This document shows positions 16,961 through 24,607 of a DNA stretch of 34,257 nucleotides, piece after piece. The notes below the pieces were generated by a model that was given only the letters and a program-made list of their open reading frames with translations, did no database searches and had not been told where the DNA came from. The stretch lies in NCBI GenBank assembly GCA_021298375.1, contig JAJTFE010000047.1, positions 1 to 34,257 of the forward strand, read 5' to 3'. Numbering within the stretch: position 1 is the stretch's first letter; each line of letters starts with the position of its first letter. This DNA is from Blastopirellula sp. GTDB lineage: Bacteria > Planctomycetota > Planctomycetia > Pirellulales > Pirellulaceae. Position numbers and translations under genes: made by a program.

Positions 16961-18256
16961 CTACTTGGTCGCGGTCGGCTTGGGCTTTTGCAGATAGAGC
17001 CAGACGAAGCCGGTATTTTCTGCTTGCTGAAACTCACTCTGCCCAGCAAACAGCTTCTGGATTTCGGCTTGGGTTTCCTGCATTGCCTTGGTCACGTCTT
17101 CTGGGAGTTCCTCTCCTTTTTCACGCGCGGCCATGTATTGCTCCATGATCGGCTGCTGCTTCCGGGCCAACTCCTGCAGTGCCTCGCGATGAGCCTCGCG
17201 CTTCTGCTCAAACTCTTCCAGGCTCAAGCCTTTGGCAGGCTGGATCAAACTGGCTGAGTCCCCGACCAGCAAGTCAAGCAACCCGTCACCATTCCAATCG
17301 GTCGCCCAAACGCGCGTCGACTGCGAAGGCTGAATGCTCGTCCCCTCGCTCAAGAGCTGTTCGGACTGCTGGCTCGCCGGAATCAGCCTTTGGAACTCGC
17401 TCCACGTTGGCTCCGATCGGGTCCCGGTGTTTTCAGCATAAAGCACACCGCCATTGCCACTGCCGCTGAGCAGGTCCAAATCGCCATCGCCATCCCAGTC
17501 AACCAGGTGCGGCGCCGAGTGGTAATCGGGCGACTTGAGAGCGAGCTTCTGCGGCGTGGTCACCAAGGCCGGCTTCTCTGCCGTTCCCTTGTTTTCGTAA
17601 AAGAAAAAATCCTGTCCGAAGCAGCCGACCACCAAATCCAAATCGCCATCGCCGTCGTAATCGACCGCATGCTGCTGGACGCATATGATCGACGTCTGGT
17701 TTGATTCATCTTCCGCCAGAGCCTCATTCAGCAGCGGCTTGCCCTCACCGCTGAGCAAATCAATCGACTCGGCGAAGTCCAGTCCGCCGCGGCCGGCGAG
17801 CAGTTGAATGTGTCCTCCGTCCGCGCCTTCTGTCCAGTAGCAGCCACTGAGGATGTCGAGCTTGCCGTCGCCGGTCCAATCCACAAACTGTGGAGTTGAG
17901 CTGGTGCATCACCAGACTCCGGGCACGATTGCCCGTTCCTCGCCAGTCTTCAGCCACTGGGCCGCAGCCAATCTGGGGGTCTGCCCCGGCTCGGCGAGGT
18001 TTTTGAAGAACTGCATGTGGCCTTGATTAAACTGGCCGACGATCAGATCCAGTTTGCCGTCGCCGTCGACATCAGCGACCGTCGGGCAGGCGTAGCCAGG
18101 CGACTCGACCTTGATTGGTTGCGCATCGGCCTCCAGCCGCACGGGCGGCTCGAACTCCGATTCCTGAGCCGACAGGCGAGCGCCGCCCGGGCTGCCAGCA
18201 ACCGCCGCCGAAACTCCCAAGATTGCAGTCAGCAACAACCGCCAATTTCGCTTCAT
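16961..18256 (-). CDS. Secreted FG-GAP/VCBS propeller, candidate selenoprotein with in-frame TGA (Sec116)
   Basis: One reading frame of 432 codons from ATG 18256 to TAG 16961-16963 contains a single TGA at 17909-17911 (codon 116). Residues 1-30 are a signal peptide (LLLTAILGVSAAVA). Calcium-binding FG-GAP repeats of the form D.D.DG..DL..G occur on both sides of the TGA: DVDGDGKLDLIVG before it, then DWTGDGKLDILSG, DYDGDGDLDLVVG, DWDGDGDLDLLSG and DWNGDGLLDLLVG. A charged coiled coil and the closing GFVWLYL follow. The frame does not shift across the TGA, and the local sequence reads GVW-U-CTSSTPQFVDW. A hairpin right after the TGA fits a bacterial SECIS. GGGA precedes the ATG by about 8 bases. 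The alternatives are a recent nonsense mutation or a sequencing error. Residue 117 is Cys, giving a Sec-Cys pair. Its function is unknown. Confidence 0.75.
17876..17911 (-). promoter_or_regulatory. Candidate bacterial SECIS element following the UGA
   Basis: Counting from the base after UGA, positions 10-13 pair with 30-33 and positions 15-20 pair with 24-29. Position 14 (C) is bulged and 21-23 (GUU) form the loop, giving 10 bp with one G·U pair. In E. coli fdhF, as I recall it, the bulged U is also 14 bases after the UGA and the loop begins with GU at 20-21, so the geometry is almost the same. The bulge here is C instead of U. A second short palindrome, CUGGUG-AUG-CACCAG, spans the UGA itself and could compete. 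Checked by hand only. Confidence 0.6.
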
Positions 18257-18303
18257 AACATTTCCCTTCGCATCGCTCCTCAAAAACACCATTCCCCCGG
18301 CAA

Positions 18304-18954
18304 CTACTTATCACCCTCTTCCAAGGCCGAAAGCCGCTGGTCTTGCCGAATCAGGTCTTCGTTGAGGTGATCAACTTGCCGCTGCAGGCTGTCTACAATC
18401 TCCAGCAGATTCTCCGGACTGTCCAATAGTTGCCGATTCAATTTGGCCAATCGCACGCGGATCTCCTGTCGCTTCACTTCATCATTCTTGACCGGCAGCC
18501 CTTTCGCCTGGAATTGCTGCAGATTCGTCAAGTTGACTTCGGCGAGGCGAATTTTTTCATCGGCGTACTTCTTGCGGAGCTTTTCCACATCGCCGGTCGA
18601 GGGCATCAGCGCCTGATTCAACTGCTGGCGAGCAATCTCGACGTTCGAGCGGAGCCGCTCGAGGATGACATCGGGAACGGAGCGCATGCGAATGTAGGAA
18701 GCTCGGTCCTTTTCCGGAATATTGATCAACAACACCGCCTCGATCTCGCGGTTAAAATCCTCGGCCAACTTCAACTCGACCAAGGCCAAGTCGAGATTGG
18801 CCTGAGCCAACTCAACCCGCAGCTTGTCGGCGGAGGGAGGAGTTGACGATTTGGCCGGGTCTTGGGCGAATCCGGCACCGACCCACCAGCCCAACACAAA
18901 ACCCCAAATCGCAATCTTGCAGAACCAGTTGGATCGCCCCATCAGTCTGTTCAT
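18304..18954 (-). CDS. Secreted coiled-coil protein of unknown function
   Basis: A 216-residue protein with a signal peptide (IAIWGFVLGWWVGAGFA, cleavage before QDP). Nearly the whole mature part is predicted helix with heptad-like spacing: LRVELAQANLDLALVELKLAEDF, RLRSNVEIARQQLNQAL, EKLRKKYADEKIRLAEVNL and VDSLQRQVDHLNEDLIRQ. No enzymatic motif is visible. It lies 47 bases upstream of the candidate selenoprotein gene on the same strand and probably shares its transcript. It could be a periplasmic scaffold or partner. I do not recognise a named family. Confidence 0.75.
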   Translation of the reverse strand: MNRLMGRSNWFCKIAIWGFVLGWWVGAGFAQDPAKSSTPPSADKLRVELAQANLDLALVELKLAEDFNREIEAVLLINIPEKDRASYIRMRSVPDVILERLRSNVEIARQQLNQALMPSTGDVEKLRKKYADEKIRLAEVNLTNLQQFQAKGLPVKNDEVKRQEIRVRLAKLNRQLLDSPENLLEIVDSLQRQVDHLNEDLIRQDQRLSALEEGDK

Positions 18955-19166
18955 TTCAGCATTCCCCGCTTGAGTTTCAGGCGTTTACTGCGCCCTCGGT
19001 GCAACGTTACCTGTCGCCGTGTATCTGCCCATTCCCGAAAGGATTTTCGCAAAACGGGCAAATCAGATTCCTTATTTCAGATTAACCGGTCAGCCGCAGT
19101 CTTTCGACTGCTGATTTCCGGTTCCCAACTTTTCGCTGTTCCGCGAATGCTTGCCGCCCCTGCAGG

Positions 19167-20195
19167 CTAGCGGGCGAGATAATCGACGACGACTGCCCGC
19201 TGAATCAGCGGCAAGGCTTGCTTGACGAATTCCTGATGGGCAGGGTGCACAATGTAGGCATCTCTGTCAGCGGCCGTCTCAAAACCAAGAGTGAAGCAAT
19301 GGGTCAGTCCCTCGCTCAGCTTCTCTGGGCTGATGTCGGTGCCCGCCTCGTATGACTTGACTTCTGAAATCTTCCCCGGGAGCTGGTCGAACAAATCGCA
19401 GACTCGGTTGATTTCCGCCACGGTTGCCGTCGGCTTGAACTGAAACAGGACAACGTGCCTGACCGCCGTGGCTGAGGCGACGGCGACGATCGAGCGTTCC
19501 AGGCAGTCCTTGACCAGTTCATTGCCAGCGGGATTGAGATGCACCCCATCGGTGGTCAGCACGCCACTGGGCTTGTTCTCCGGATTGCGGATTTTCAGGT
19601 CGTGCACAAAGAGTTTGCGCAAGTCGACAAGAAACGCCCCCGTCTTGGCCGCCACTTCGCGACTGATCGCCGCGTACTCTTCCAGCATCTGGTCCAAGTC
19701 GTTCGTCCCATCATGCCGCTCGCCGATGACACTCGGAGTACAGAGAATCACTCGGGCGCCGGCGGCATTGATTTTGGTTATCAGGTCCTCAAGACCGGCC
19801 CGGTATTTGTCACTCGGCGTTCCCTTGCCGCTTTGTGAATGCCAGACGTCGTTGATTCCGATGTAAATCACGACGAGGTCGGGCTGCTTTGCAAGTACAT
19901 CCCGTTCGAGGCGAGCTTGCAGGTCGGGGACCTTGTGTCCGCTGATCCCGGCTCCGACCAGTTCGAACTTGCGACCGGTCGGATGCGCCTCGAGTGCCGT
20001 CTGCAGCTGGGTGATGTACCCCTCCGGCCCGACTGCTGCCTGGGTGATCGAATCGCCAAAGAAGACAACCCGGCAGGCTTTTGCTTCCTGCGCTTTGCCC
20101 CCTGTCGGCAAGACTGCGGCGAATCCGAACAAAGCCAACGCACTCAACAGTCCAACCGAGCCCAACTGGGCTGACCACAACTCGCGGGCAATCAT
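19167..20195 (-). CDS. Secreted SGNH/GDSL hydrolase fused to a Dabb domain
   Basis: A 342-residue two-domain protein. A signal peptide covers about 1-35. The SGNH hydrolase part has block I FFGDSITQ with nucleophile S49, block II Gly in GAGISGHK, block III N115 in YIGINDVW, and block V D216/H219 in DGVHLNP. This is the layout of acetylxylan and rhamnogalacturonan acetylesterases. From about 244 a stress-responsive A/B barrel (Dabb) domain follows: VRHVVLFQFKP, EGLTHCFTLGFE and HPAHQEFV. The ATG at 20195 has GGGAGA about 9 bases upstream; longer upstream extensions look non-native. The fusion of an extracytoplasmic esterase to a Dabb barrel is unusual; such barrels are usually single-domain. 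Carbohydrate deacetylation is a family inference. Confidence 0.85.
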   Translation of the reverse strand: MIARELWSAQLGSVGLLSALALFGFAAVLPTGGKAQEAKACRVVFFGDSITQAAVGPEGYITQLQTALEAHPTGRKFELVGAGISGHKVPDLQARLERDVLAKQPDLVVIYIGINDVWHSQSGKGTPSDKYRAGLEDLITKINAAGARVILCTPSVIGERHDGTNDLDQMLEEYAAISREVAAKTGAFLVDLRKLFVHDLKIRNPENKPSGVLTTDGVHLNPAGNELVKDCLERSIVAVASATAVRHVVLFQFKPTATVAEINRVCDLFDQLPGKISEVKSYEAGTDISPEKLSEGLTHCFTLGFETAADRDAYIVHPAHQEFVKQALPLIQRAVVVDYLAR

Positions 20196-20308
20196 CAGTA
20201 TTTCTCCCAAGCATGTTTCGGGGATCAAGCGATCCCTCCGAGCTGGGCAAATTCTAACAGCTTCGAACGGCAATGCAGCCACGCACGGGAAAGGCGAGCC
20301 GGAACTGA

Positions 20309-20326
20309 GGGAGCTGTTGAGCTCCC
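20309..20326. other. Perfect hairpin in the divergent promoter region
   Basis: GGGAGCT-GTTG-AGCTCCC is a 7-bp perfect stem in the 283-base gap between two divergent genes (starts at 20195 and 20479). It could form in the leader RNA of the SGNH gene or act as an operator-like DNA palindrome. No U-tract follows on either strand. Confidence 0.55.
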
Positions 20327-20367
20327 GAGGGAACATGCACCGGCCGGTTGGAGCCATGAACTTCGGG

Positions 20368-20397
20368 TTGACCGCGGGGAAACAGATCGGGGACAAT
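20368..20397 (+). promoter_or_regulatory. Possible sigma-70 type promoter for the coiled-coil/CutA genes
   Basis: TTGACC at 20368-20373 and GACAAT at 20392-20397 are separated by 18 bases, giving plausible -35 and -10 boxes about 80 bases upstream of the ATG at 20479. This was read by eye in a GC-rich background and is only suggestive. Confidence 0.35.
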
Positions 20398-20478
20398 CGG
20401 GCCAAATGGACCGAGCCGACCATGCGCCCACCCCGCGCCGTGTCACTTGCCCTGAGGCTCAATCAAGAGGAACTTCTT

Positions 20479-21285
20479 ATGGCCGTGATGGAAAACGTCA
20501 AAGTCGTCAACAGCCTGGTCCGCACGGTTCTGCTTCTGGGAGCCGTCGGCGGGCTCGGGTATGCCGGCTGGTATGGCTACGAGAATTACGTTGTGCCAGC
20601 CCAGCAAGCCAAAATCGCCCTGGCCGAACTGGAGTCAATGCAAACTCGCTTCACGGCGCTGGAAAAGGACTTCAAACTGCAGGAAGCGGAACTCGCCAAG
20701 GCGAAACTGGAAAACGAAAAGCTGCAGACTTCGCTCAAGCTGCTCAAAATCGATCGCCGCCTGGCCAACGTCAAGGTCCTGGAAAAAGGAACCAGCGCCG
20801 CAGGAGAACCTTTTCTCGAGGTGGAATTCACGGAAGTAAATAAGGAAGGCAAGCCGGTAGGTGAGCCGCGGCAATTCAAGCTGCGTGGCGACAAGCTGTA
20901 TGTCGACTGCTGGCTGGTCAAATTCGAAGACCAGTATATCGAGCAGGCCGACGCGCTCCGCTCGGCGTCACTTTGTGTTTTTCGCAGTATCTGGGGTGAC
21001 CTCGATGGCCCCAATGGCGGACACTCTTTGGATCGGCAGGGAGAGGGGGTGACCGCGCCGGGAATCTACGCCAGCTTCGCCGATGCCAATCCGTTTGAGG
21101 CCCAGATTTGGCAGGACTTCTGGACCGTCGCCAACGACCCGCAAAAGCAAAAGGGACTGGGTATTCGCGCCAATCACGGCCAAGTCAATTACGTCCTGGT
21201 TGAACCAGGTCAGGTGTATCAGATCGAAGCTCGAGCCAGCGACGGGGTCTCAATTCGCCCGCTGGAGAAAAGCCCGGCTGAGTAG
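20479..21285 (+). CDS. Membrane-anchored coiled-coil protein of unknown function
   Basis: A 268-residue protein. One transmembrane helix lies at about 14-32 (VRTVLLLGAVGGLGYAGWY). A coiled coil at about 41-90 (LAELESMQTRFTALEKDF, ELAKAKLENEKLQ) and then a beta-rich domain with no recognised motif follow (VEFTEVNKEGKPVGEPRQFKL, ARASDGVSIRPLE). The shape, an N-terminal helix with a coiled stalk and soluble domain, resembles periplasmic adaptor or lipid-anchored planctomycete proteins. AGAGGA lies 7-8 bases upstream of the ATG at 20479, supporting the start. CutA follows after 51 bases and is likely co-transcribed. Confidence 0.8.
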   Translation: MAVMENVKVVNSLVRTVLLLGAVGGLGYAGWYGYENYVVPAQQAKIALAELESMQTRFTALEKDFKLQEAELAKAKLENEKLQTSLKLLKIDRRLANVKVLEKGTSAAGEPFLEVEFTEVNKEGKPVGEPRQFKLRGDKLYVDCWLVKFEDQYIEQADALRSASLCVFRSIWGDLDGPNGGHSLDRQGEGVTAPGIYASFADANPFEAQIWQDFWTVANDPQKQKGLGIRANHGQVNYVLVEPGQVYQIEARASDGVSIRPLEKSPAE

Positions 21286-21336
21286 TCGTTCCGCTCGCCA
21301 TTGCGCAGCTCCAAGGATGTCCCCCCAGTTCACACG

Positions 21337-21669
21337 ATGCACGGCAAAACTTACCTGCAAATTACGACCACCTGCGATGACCGCCAGGCACTCGAGCAAC
21401 TGGCGAGGCTGTTGATTGCCGAAAAAATCGCGGCCTGTGCTCAATTGAGCGGACCTCTGCACAGCCACTACTGGTGGGAGGGAAAGTGCCAGTCCGCTGA
21501 GGAATGGCAGCTGCAAGTCAAGACGCGCGATGAGTTTCAGGCCGCAGTCTACGAGCTGGTCGCGAAGAACCACCCCTACCGAGTCCCGCAGCTTGTGACT
21601 ACGCGGCTGGAACATGTCGCGGCAGACTATGCAAGTTGGATTGACGAATCGCTGAAGCCCGCTGGGTGA
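21337..21669 (+). CDS. cutA: CutA-like divalent-ion tolerance protein
   Basis: A 110-residue protein of the CutA1 family, small ferredoxin-like trimers linked to divalent metal tolerance. Family features are the opening YLQITTTCDDRQALEQLARLL, KIAACAQLSGPLHSHYWWEGK (the AACV/AQ..P..S.Y.W.GK motif), EEWQLQVKTR, and the closing YELVAKNHPYRVPQLV. The length is normal. ATG at 21337 is chosen because the family begins a few residues before the first strand. It follows the coiled-coil gene by 51 bases. Confidence 0.9.
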   Translation: MHGKTYLQITTTCDDRQALEQLARLLIAEKIAACAQLSGPLHSHYWWEGKCQSAEEWQLQVKTRDEFQAAVYELVAKNHPYRVPQLVTTRLEHVAADYASWIDESLKPAG

Positions 21670-21873
21670 GTCGCTGTTGCTTGCCTGACGCCCTGACTTT
21701 TCGGAAAAAAGGGGAAGGTTGCCAGACGGGGAGTCTCGCGGTTTAACCTAAACGCGTCTATTGCTGCCCGCGACGGCGTTCGGCCCCGTCAGCCCCGAGG
21801 GGGGCGACAAATTGAGGCGCCAGCAAACTTGCCTTTCGCGTCCCACTCCACAGTGAAACTCCACAGCGAAACG

Positions 21874-22266
21874 ATGACTGAACTGCACCTGTTTTTGCAC
21901 TACCTCCCGCCTGAGGTTCACTCCGCAGCTGCATTGGGGGGCCAACTCGCCGGTCCGATCCCAAACTGCCCGATCCCGATCGAGTTTGACGAGGTGATGG
22001 CTCGGTTCAATCGCCTGCCGGGGGGATACTGCGAGCCGGACGGGGCGTGGGGCTGGAACACGGCTGACCAAATGACGCGAACCGGTGGAACAATGCAAGC
22101 CTTTGGCGAGCAAGTCATGTGCGTCGAAACGTGGGGGCAGATTGCCGCCCGGGATTGGCCACGGCTGCTGGAAATGTTCGGCCTGAGCAGCGATTCGGCG
22201 GTCGTCCAACTGGTGGAGCAGGGGGTCTTTCTTTCGGCCGATTCGTTTGCTGAGCAACTTTCCTGA
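21874..22266 (+). CDS. Hypothetical protein
   Basis: A 130-residue reading frame with protein-like composition (TELHLFLHYLPPEVHSAA, FNRLPGGYCEPDGAWGWN, VQLVEQGVFLSADSFAEQL) and no recognised domain. It has no signal peptide or membrane segment. The ATG at 21874 has no clear Shine-Dalgarno. It lies between cutA and the PLP enzyme gene on the same strand. The opposite strand is also open here for a long way but runs into the PLP gene and has Arg/Gln/Pro-rich composition, so it is judged the shadow. Confidence 0.55.
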   Translation: MTELHLFLHYLPPEVHSAAALGGQLAGPIPNCPIPIEFDEVMARFNRLPGGYCEPDGAWGWNTADQMTRTGGTMQAFGEQVMCVETWGQIAARDWPRLLEMFGLSSDSAVVQLVEQGVFLSADSFAEQLS

Positions 22267-22406
22267 ATGGCCGCGGGCTTTTGAAAAACGGAGTGTCTCT
22301 AGCAGAGCCAGGGGCTGGCGCAGGGCTGAGCTGCGGTAAACTTGCACTCCGTATTTGCGGCGTGCCCTTCCTCCCTTGCCCTTCGACAATCGCCATTCGC
22401 CAATCC

Positions 22407-23603
22407 ATGTCCGACACTCGCGACCTATGTCCCCGCCCCACCCACTTGCCACGCCAGCCTCAAGCCGGTTCGCGTCCGGCGATCGAGCTGGCTGTCGTTT
22501 ATCCGGCTGCTTCGCCGGCAGAGGCCGATGCGCGGCTGGGCGGGCTAGAACCGGGATACGTTTATCAGCGCGACGCGCATCCAAACGCTGACGACCTGGC
22601 ACGCCGCTGCGGCGAACTTCATCAGGCGGAGCGGACCGCGATCACTTCCTGTGGAATGTCAGCCTTGGCGCTGGCGACGCTCGCCCTGCTCCGCACGGGT
22701 GACCATGTGATCGTCAGTTCGTTGATGTATGGGAAAAACATCGCGTTGCTGACCAGCGAAGCGGAGCGCTTGGGGATTCGCTCGACCGTCGTCGACACTA
22801 CCGACTTGGCGGCCACGGCGGGGGCACTTGAACCGGGCACTCGGCTGCTGGTTTGTGAAACGATTTCCAATCCGCTGATGCGTGTCGCAAACCTTCCGGA
22901 GTTGGCGAGCCTTGCGACGAAACAAGGGGCTGCTCTCCTCGTCGACAACACTTTTGCCAGCCCAATTGTCTGTCGGCCCCTGGAGTGGGGTGCCGACCTG
23001 GTCATGGAAAGCATGACCAAGATTATGAACGGCCATAGCGATGCAATGCTCGGGATGCTCGCCGGTTCAGCAAAACACTGGGAAAGGATTCATCGGACGT
23101 TGACGACCTGGGGGCTGGCCGCAGCCCCGTTTGACTGCTGGCTGGTCGACCGCGGGCTGGGGACACTCCACCTGCGGGTCGTCACGGCGAGTCGCACAGC
23201 GGAGACATTGGCCCGGCGATTGGCGGATTGCCACTCGATTTCCGCGGTGCACTATCCTGGCCTGCCGAGCCATCCCGACCATGAGTTGGCCAATGGACTG
23301 TTTGCAAAAGAGAGCAGCCGGGCCTTGTTCGGGCACATGCTGGCGTTTGAGCTGCGGGGGGGCTTGGGGGCCGCCGAGCGATTGATTTCTCGCCTGCAGC
23401 ACATTCACTTTTGTCCCTCTCTGGGAGAATTGGCGACCACGCTCAGCCACCCAGCTTCGACCAGTCACCGGGGGTTGACCCCAGCGGCCCGCAAGGCCTT
23501 GGGGATCGGAGACGGGCTGATTCGCCTTTCGGTTGGGCTGGAAAGCCCCGAATTCCTTGAAAACGAGCTGTTTTCGGCCCTTCGGACGCTGGACGCTGAG
23601 TAG
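22407..23603 (+). CDS. Trans-sulfuration-family PLP enzyme (cystathionine/methionine lyase type)
   Basis: A 398-residue Cys/Met metabolism PLP enzyme. The Schiff-base lysine is K205 in ESMTKIMNGHSDAMLG, D180 in LLVDNTFASP binds the pyridine nitrogen, and YQR (53-55) is equivalent to the phosphate-binding Y-x-R of the neighbouring subunit. LMYGKN carries the Tyr that stacks on PLP. The C-terminal SLGELATTLSHPAST carries the expected substrate-carboxylate region. Cystathionine gamma-synthase, gamma- or beta-lyase and O-acetylhomoserine sulfhydrylase share this fold, and the sequence alone does not decide between them. No sulfur-assimilation gene is adjacent. Confidence 0.85.
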   Translation: MSDTRDLCPRPTHLPRQPQAGSRPAIELAVVYPAASPAEADARLGGLEPGYVYQRDAHPNADDLARRCGELHQAERTAITSCGMSALALATLALLRTGDHVIVSSLMYGKNIALLTSEAERLGIRSTVVDTTDLAATAGALEPGTRLLVCETISNPLMRVANLPELASLATKQGAALLVDNTFASPIVCRPLEWGADLVMESMTKIMNGHSDAMLGMLAGSAKHWERIHRTLTTWGLAAAPFDCWLVDRGLGTLHLRVVTASRTAETLARRLADCHSISAVHYPGLPSHPDHELANGLFAKESSRALFGHMLAFELRGGLGAAERLISRLQHIHFCPSLGELATTLSHPASTSHRGLTPAARKALGIGDGLIRLSVGLESPEFLENELFSALRTLDAE

Positions 23604-23661
23604 GCCCAAGCGATAAGATATTCGAACGTCGATTGGGAGTTTCGGATTCGCTGGAGGTTGC

Positions 23662-23880
23662 ATGCCAAAAGAAGAGGCGTTTGAGGTCAATGGAACGGTG
23701 GTACAGGCACTGGCCAATACTCGTTTCCGGGTCGAACTGGAGACGGGTTCGGAAGTGCTCGCCCATGTGGCGGGAAAGATGCGGAAGAATTTCATCCGGA
23801 TCGTTCCGGGTGACAAGGTCCGCGTTGAGCTGTCCCCTTACGATTTGACCAAGGGACGAATCGTCTTCCGCGAGCGTTAA
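23662..23880 (+). CDS. infA: Translation initiation factor IF-1
   Basis: The 72-residue length is normal for IF-1, a single OB-fold factor that binds the 30S A site with IF-2 and IF-3. Sequence landmarks are [49 protein letters not shown] and KGRIVFR, matching the family throughout. GGAGG lies 7 bases before the ATG, one of the best Shine-Dalgarno sites in the window. It is not next to ribosomal-protein genes here. Confidence 0.97.
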   Translation: MPKEEAFEVNGTVVQALANTRFRVELETGSEVLAHVAGKMRKNFIRIVPGDKVRVELSPYDLTKGRIVFRER

Positions 23881-24046
23881 ACGGAATTCCCCTTTTTGGC
23901 CTCTCCGTCGAACTGCAGCGGTCCTGTTCCTGCCAAAGGAATGCCAAAGGAGTATCGAGTGGCCCTGGTGCGGCCCATTCATCAGGTCCGGCCTCGTAAC
24001 AGCGGGAGCCGGGCGGGGCTTTACTCGGCGGTGTGGATGAAAGTGA

Positions 24047-24089
24047 CGCGGTGACCGTTTTACGCGGTGACTGTTTTACGCGGTGAAGG
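24047..24089. repeat. 16-bp tandem repeat
   Basis: CGCGGTGACCGTTTTA at 24047 is followed directly by CGCGGTGACTGTTTTA at 24063 (one mismatch) and a partial third copy CGCGGTGAAGG from 24079. Confidence 0.85.
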
Positions 24090-24295
24090 GGCCGAGACCT
24101 CGCCTGCGAGTTGTGCAGAGTTTGGCTTGACCAGTAGCTGGAGTTCGGTTCGGCCGGAGCTTGCAGGCGGGCCGCTGGTTTGACTGGCCGGTTTGTGGGT
24201 TGGCCTGCACCGACAGGAGTGGGCCGCGGCTGGCGACAGTGTTCTCCAGCGTTTATCTCTGGAACGCCACCGACTCATTTGGGTTCGACCTATCC

Positions 24296-24357
24296 CCGAG
24301 GCTGTGCTACAGCGAGGCTGTGCAAAAGCCTCACCATCAGGATGGTGACCGCCTCGG
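24296..24357 (+). other. Possible structured RNA with a three-way junction
   Basis: An outer stem CCGAGGC (24296-24302) / GCCTCGG (24351-24357) encloses two adjacent hairpins. One is GAGGCT (24314-24319) / AGCCTC (24327-24332), and the other is ACCATC-AG-GATGGT (24333-24346). The 5' arms belong to a direct repeat CGAGGCTGTGC (24297 and 24313), so either copy could pair with either partner, giving an alternative fold. The element lies about 250 bases upstream of the GTG start at 24608. A leader RNA is possible, and chance is not excluded. Confidence 0.4.
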
Positions 24358-24607
24358 AGATGATAGTTACATGGAGTGATTGTGCGGCGGCATTTGCGCG
24401 AATTCCCTGCGGCTTCGCCCGCGCGGCAAACCATCGCTTTCGGTTGTGCGTGAGACCGGAGCAGGCTTGGGTTTTTCATGGAAGAAACAGGACGTGTGAC
24501 CGAGGTGGCGAAACCGTGTTCCATGCGGTTGGGTAAGTTACTTCGGAACGCGTCAATGGCTCGATATTTCTGAACTTCAATTTTCTTTAGGACTGGGAGG
24601 ATTGTTC

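Larger units (their letters stand above)
23881..24607. other. Intergenic region upstream of the Met-rich secreted protein gene
   Basis: This region has 727 bases without a supportable gene. It contains a 16-bp tandem repeat (24047-24089) and a folded multi-arm element (24296-24357), both listed separately. The strongest ribosome-binding site is GGGAGG at 24594-24599 for the downstream gene. A long structured leader is possible, but no known riboswitch class was recognised. Confidence 0.5.

Noticed and set aside
16961-18292. Two separate genes, or a pseudogene, at the FG-GAP locus
   Set aside because: The two halves are in the same frame with only a TGA between them. The second half has no ribosome-binding site or signal peptide, and both halves keep repeat motifs. 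A simple nonsense mutation cannot be fully excluded.
21748-22602. Long minus-strand open frame opposite the hypothetical and PLP genes
   Set aside because: It overlaps the well-supported PLP enzyme gene and its composition is Arg/Gln/Pro-rich, as expected for a shadow frame.
23878-23900. Terminator after the IF-1 gene (GGAATTCC followed by T-run)
   Set aside because: The palindrome leaves no loop, so it cannot form a stable hairpin.
24281-24300. tRNA T-arm-like GGGTTCGACC
   Set aside because: The flanking bases do not form a 5-bp T stem with a 7-base loop, and no acceptor, D or anticodon arms fit.
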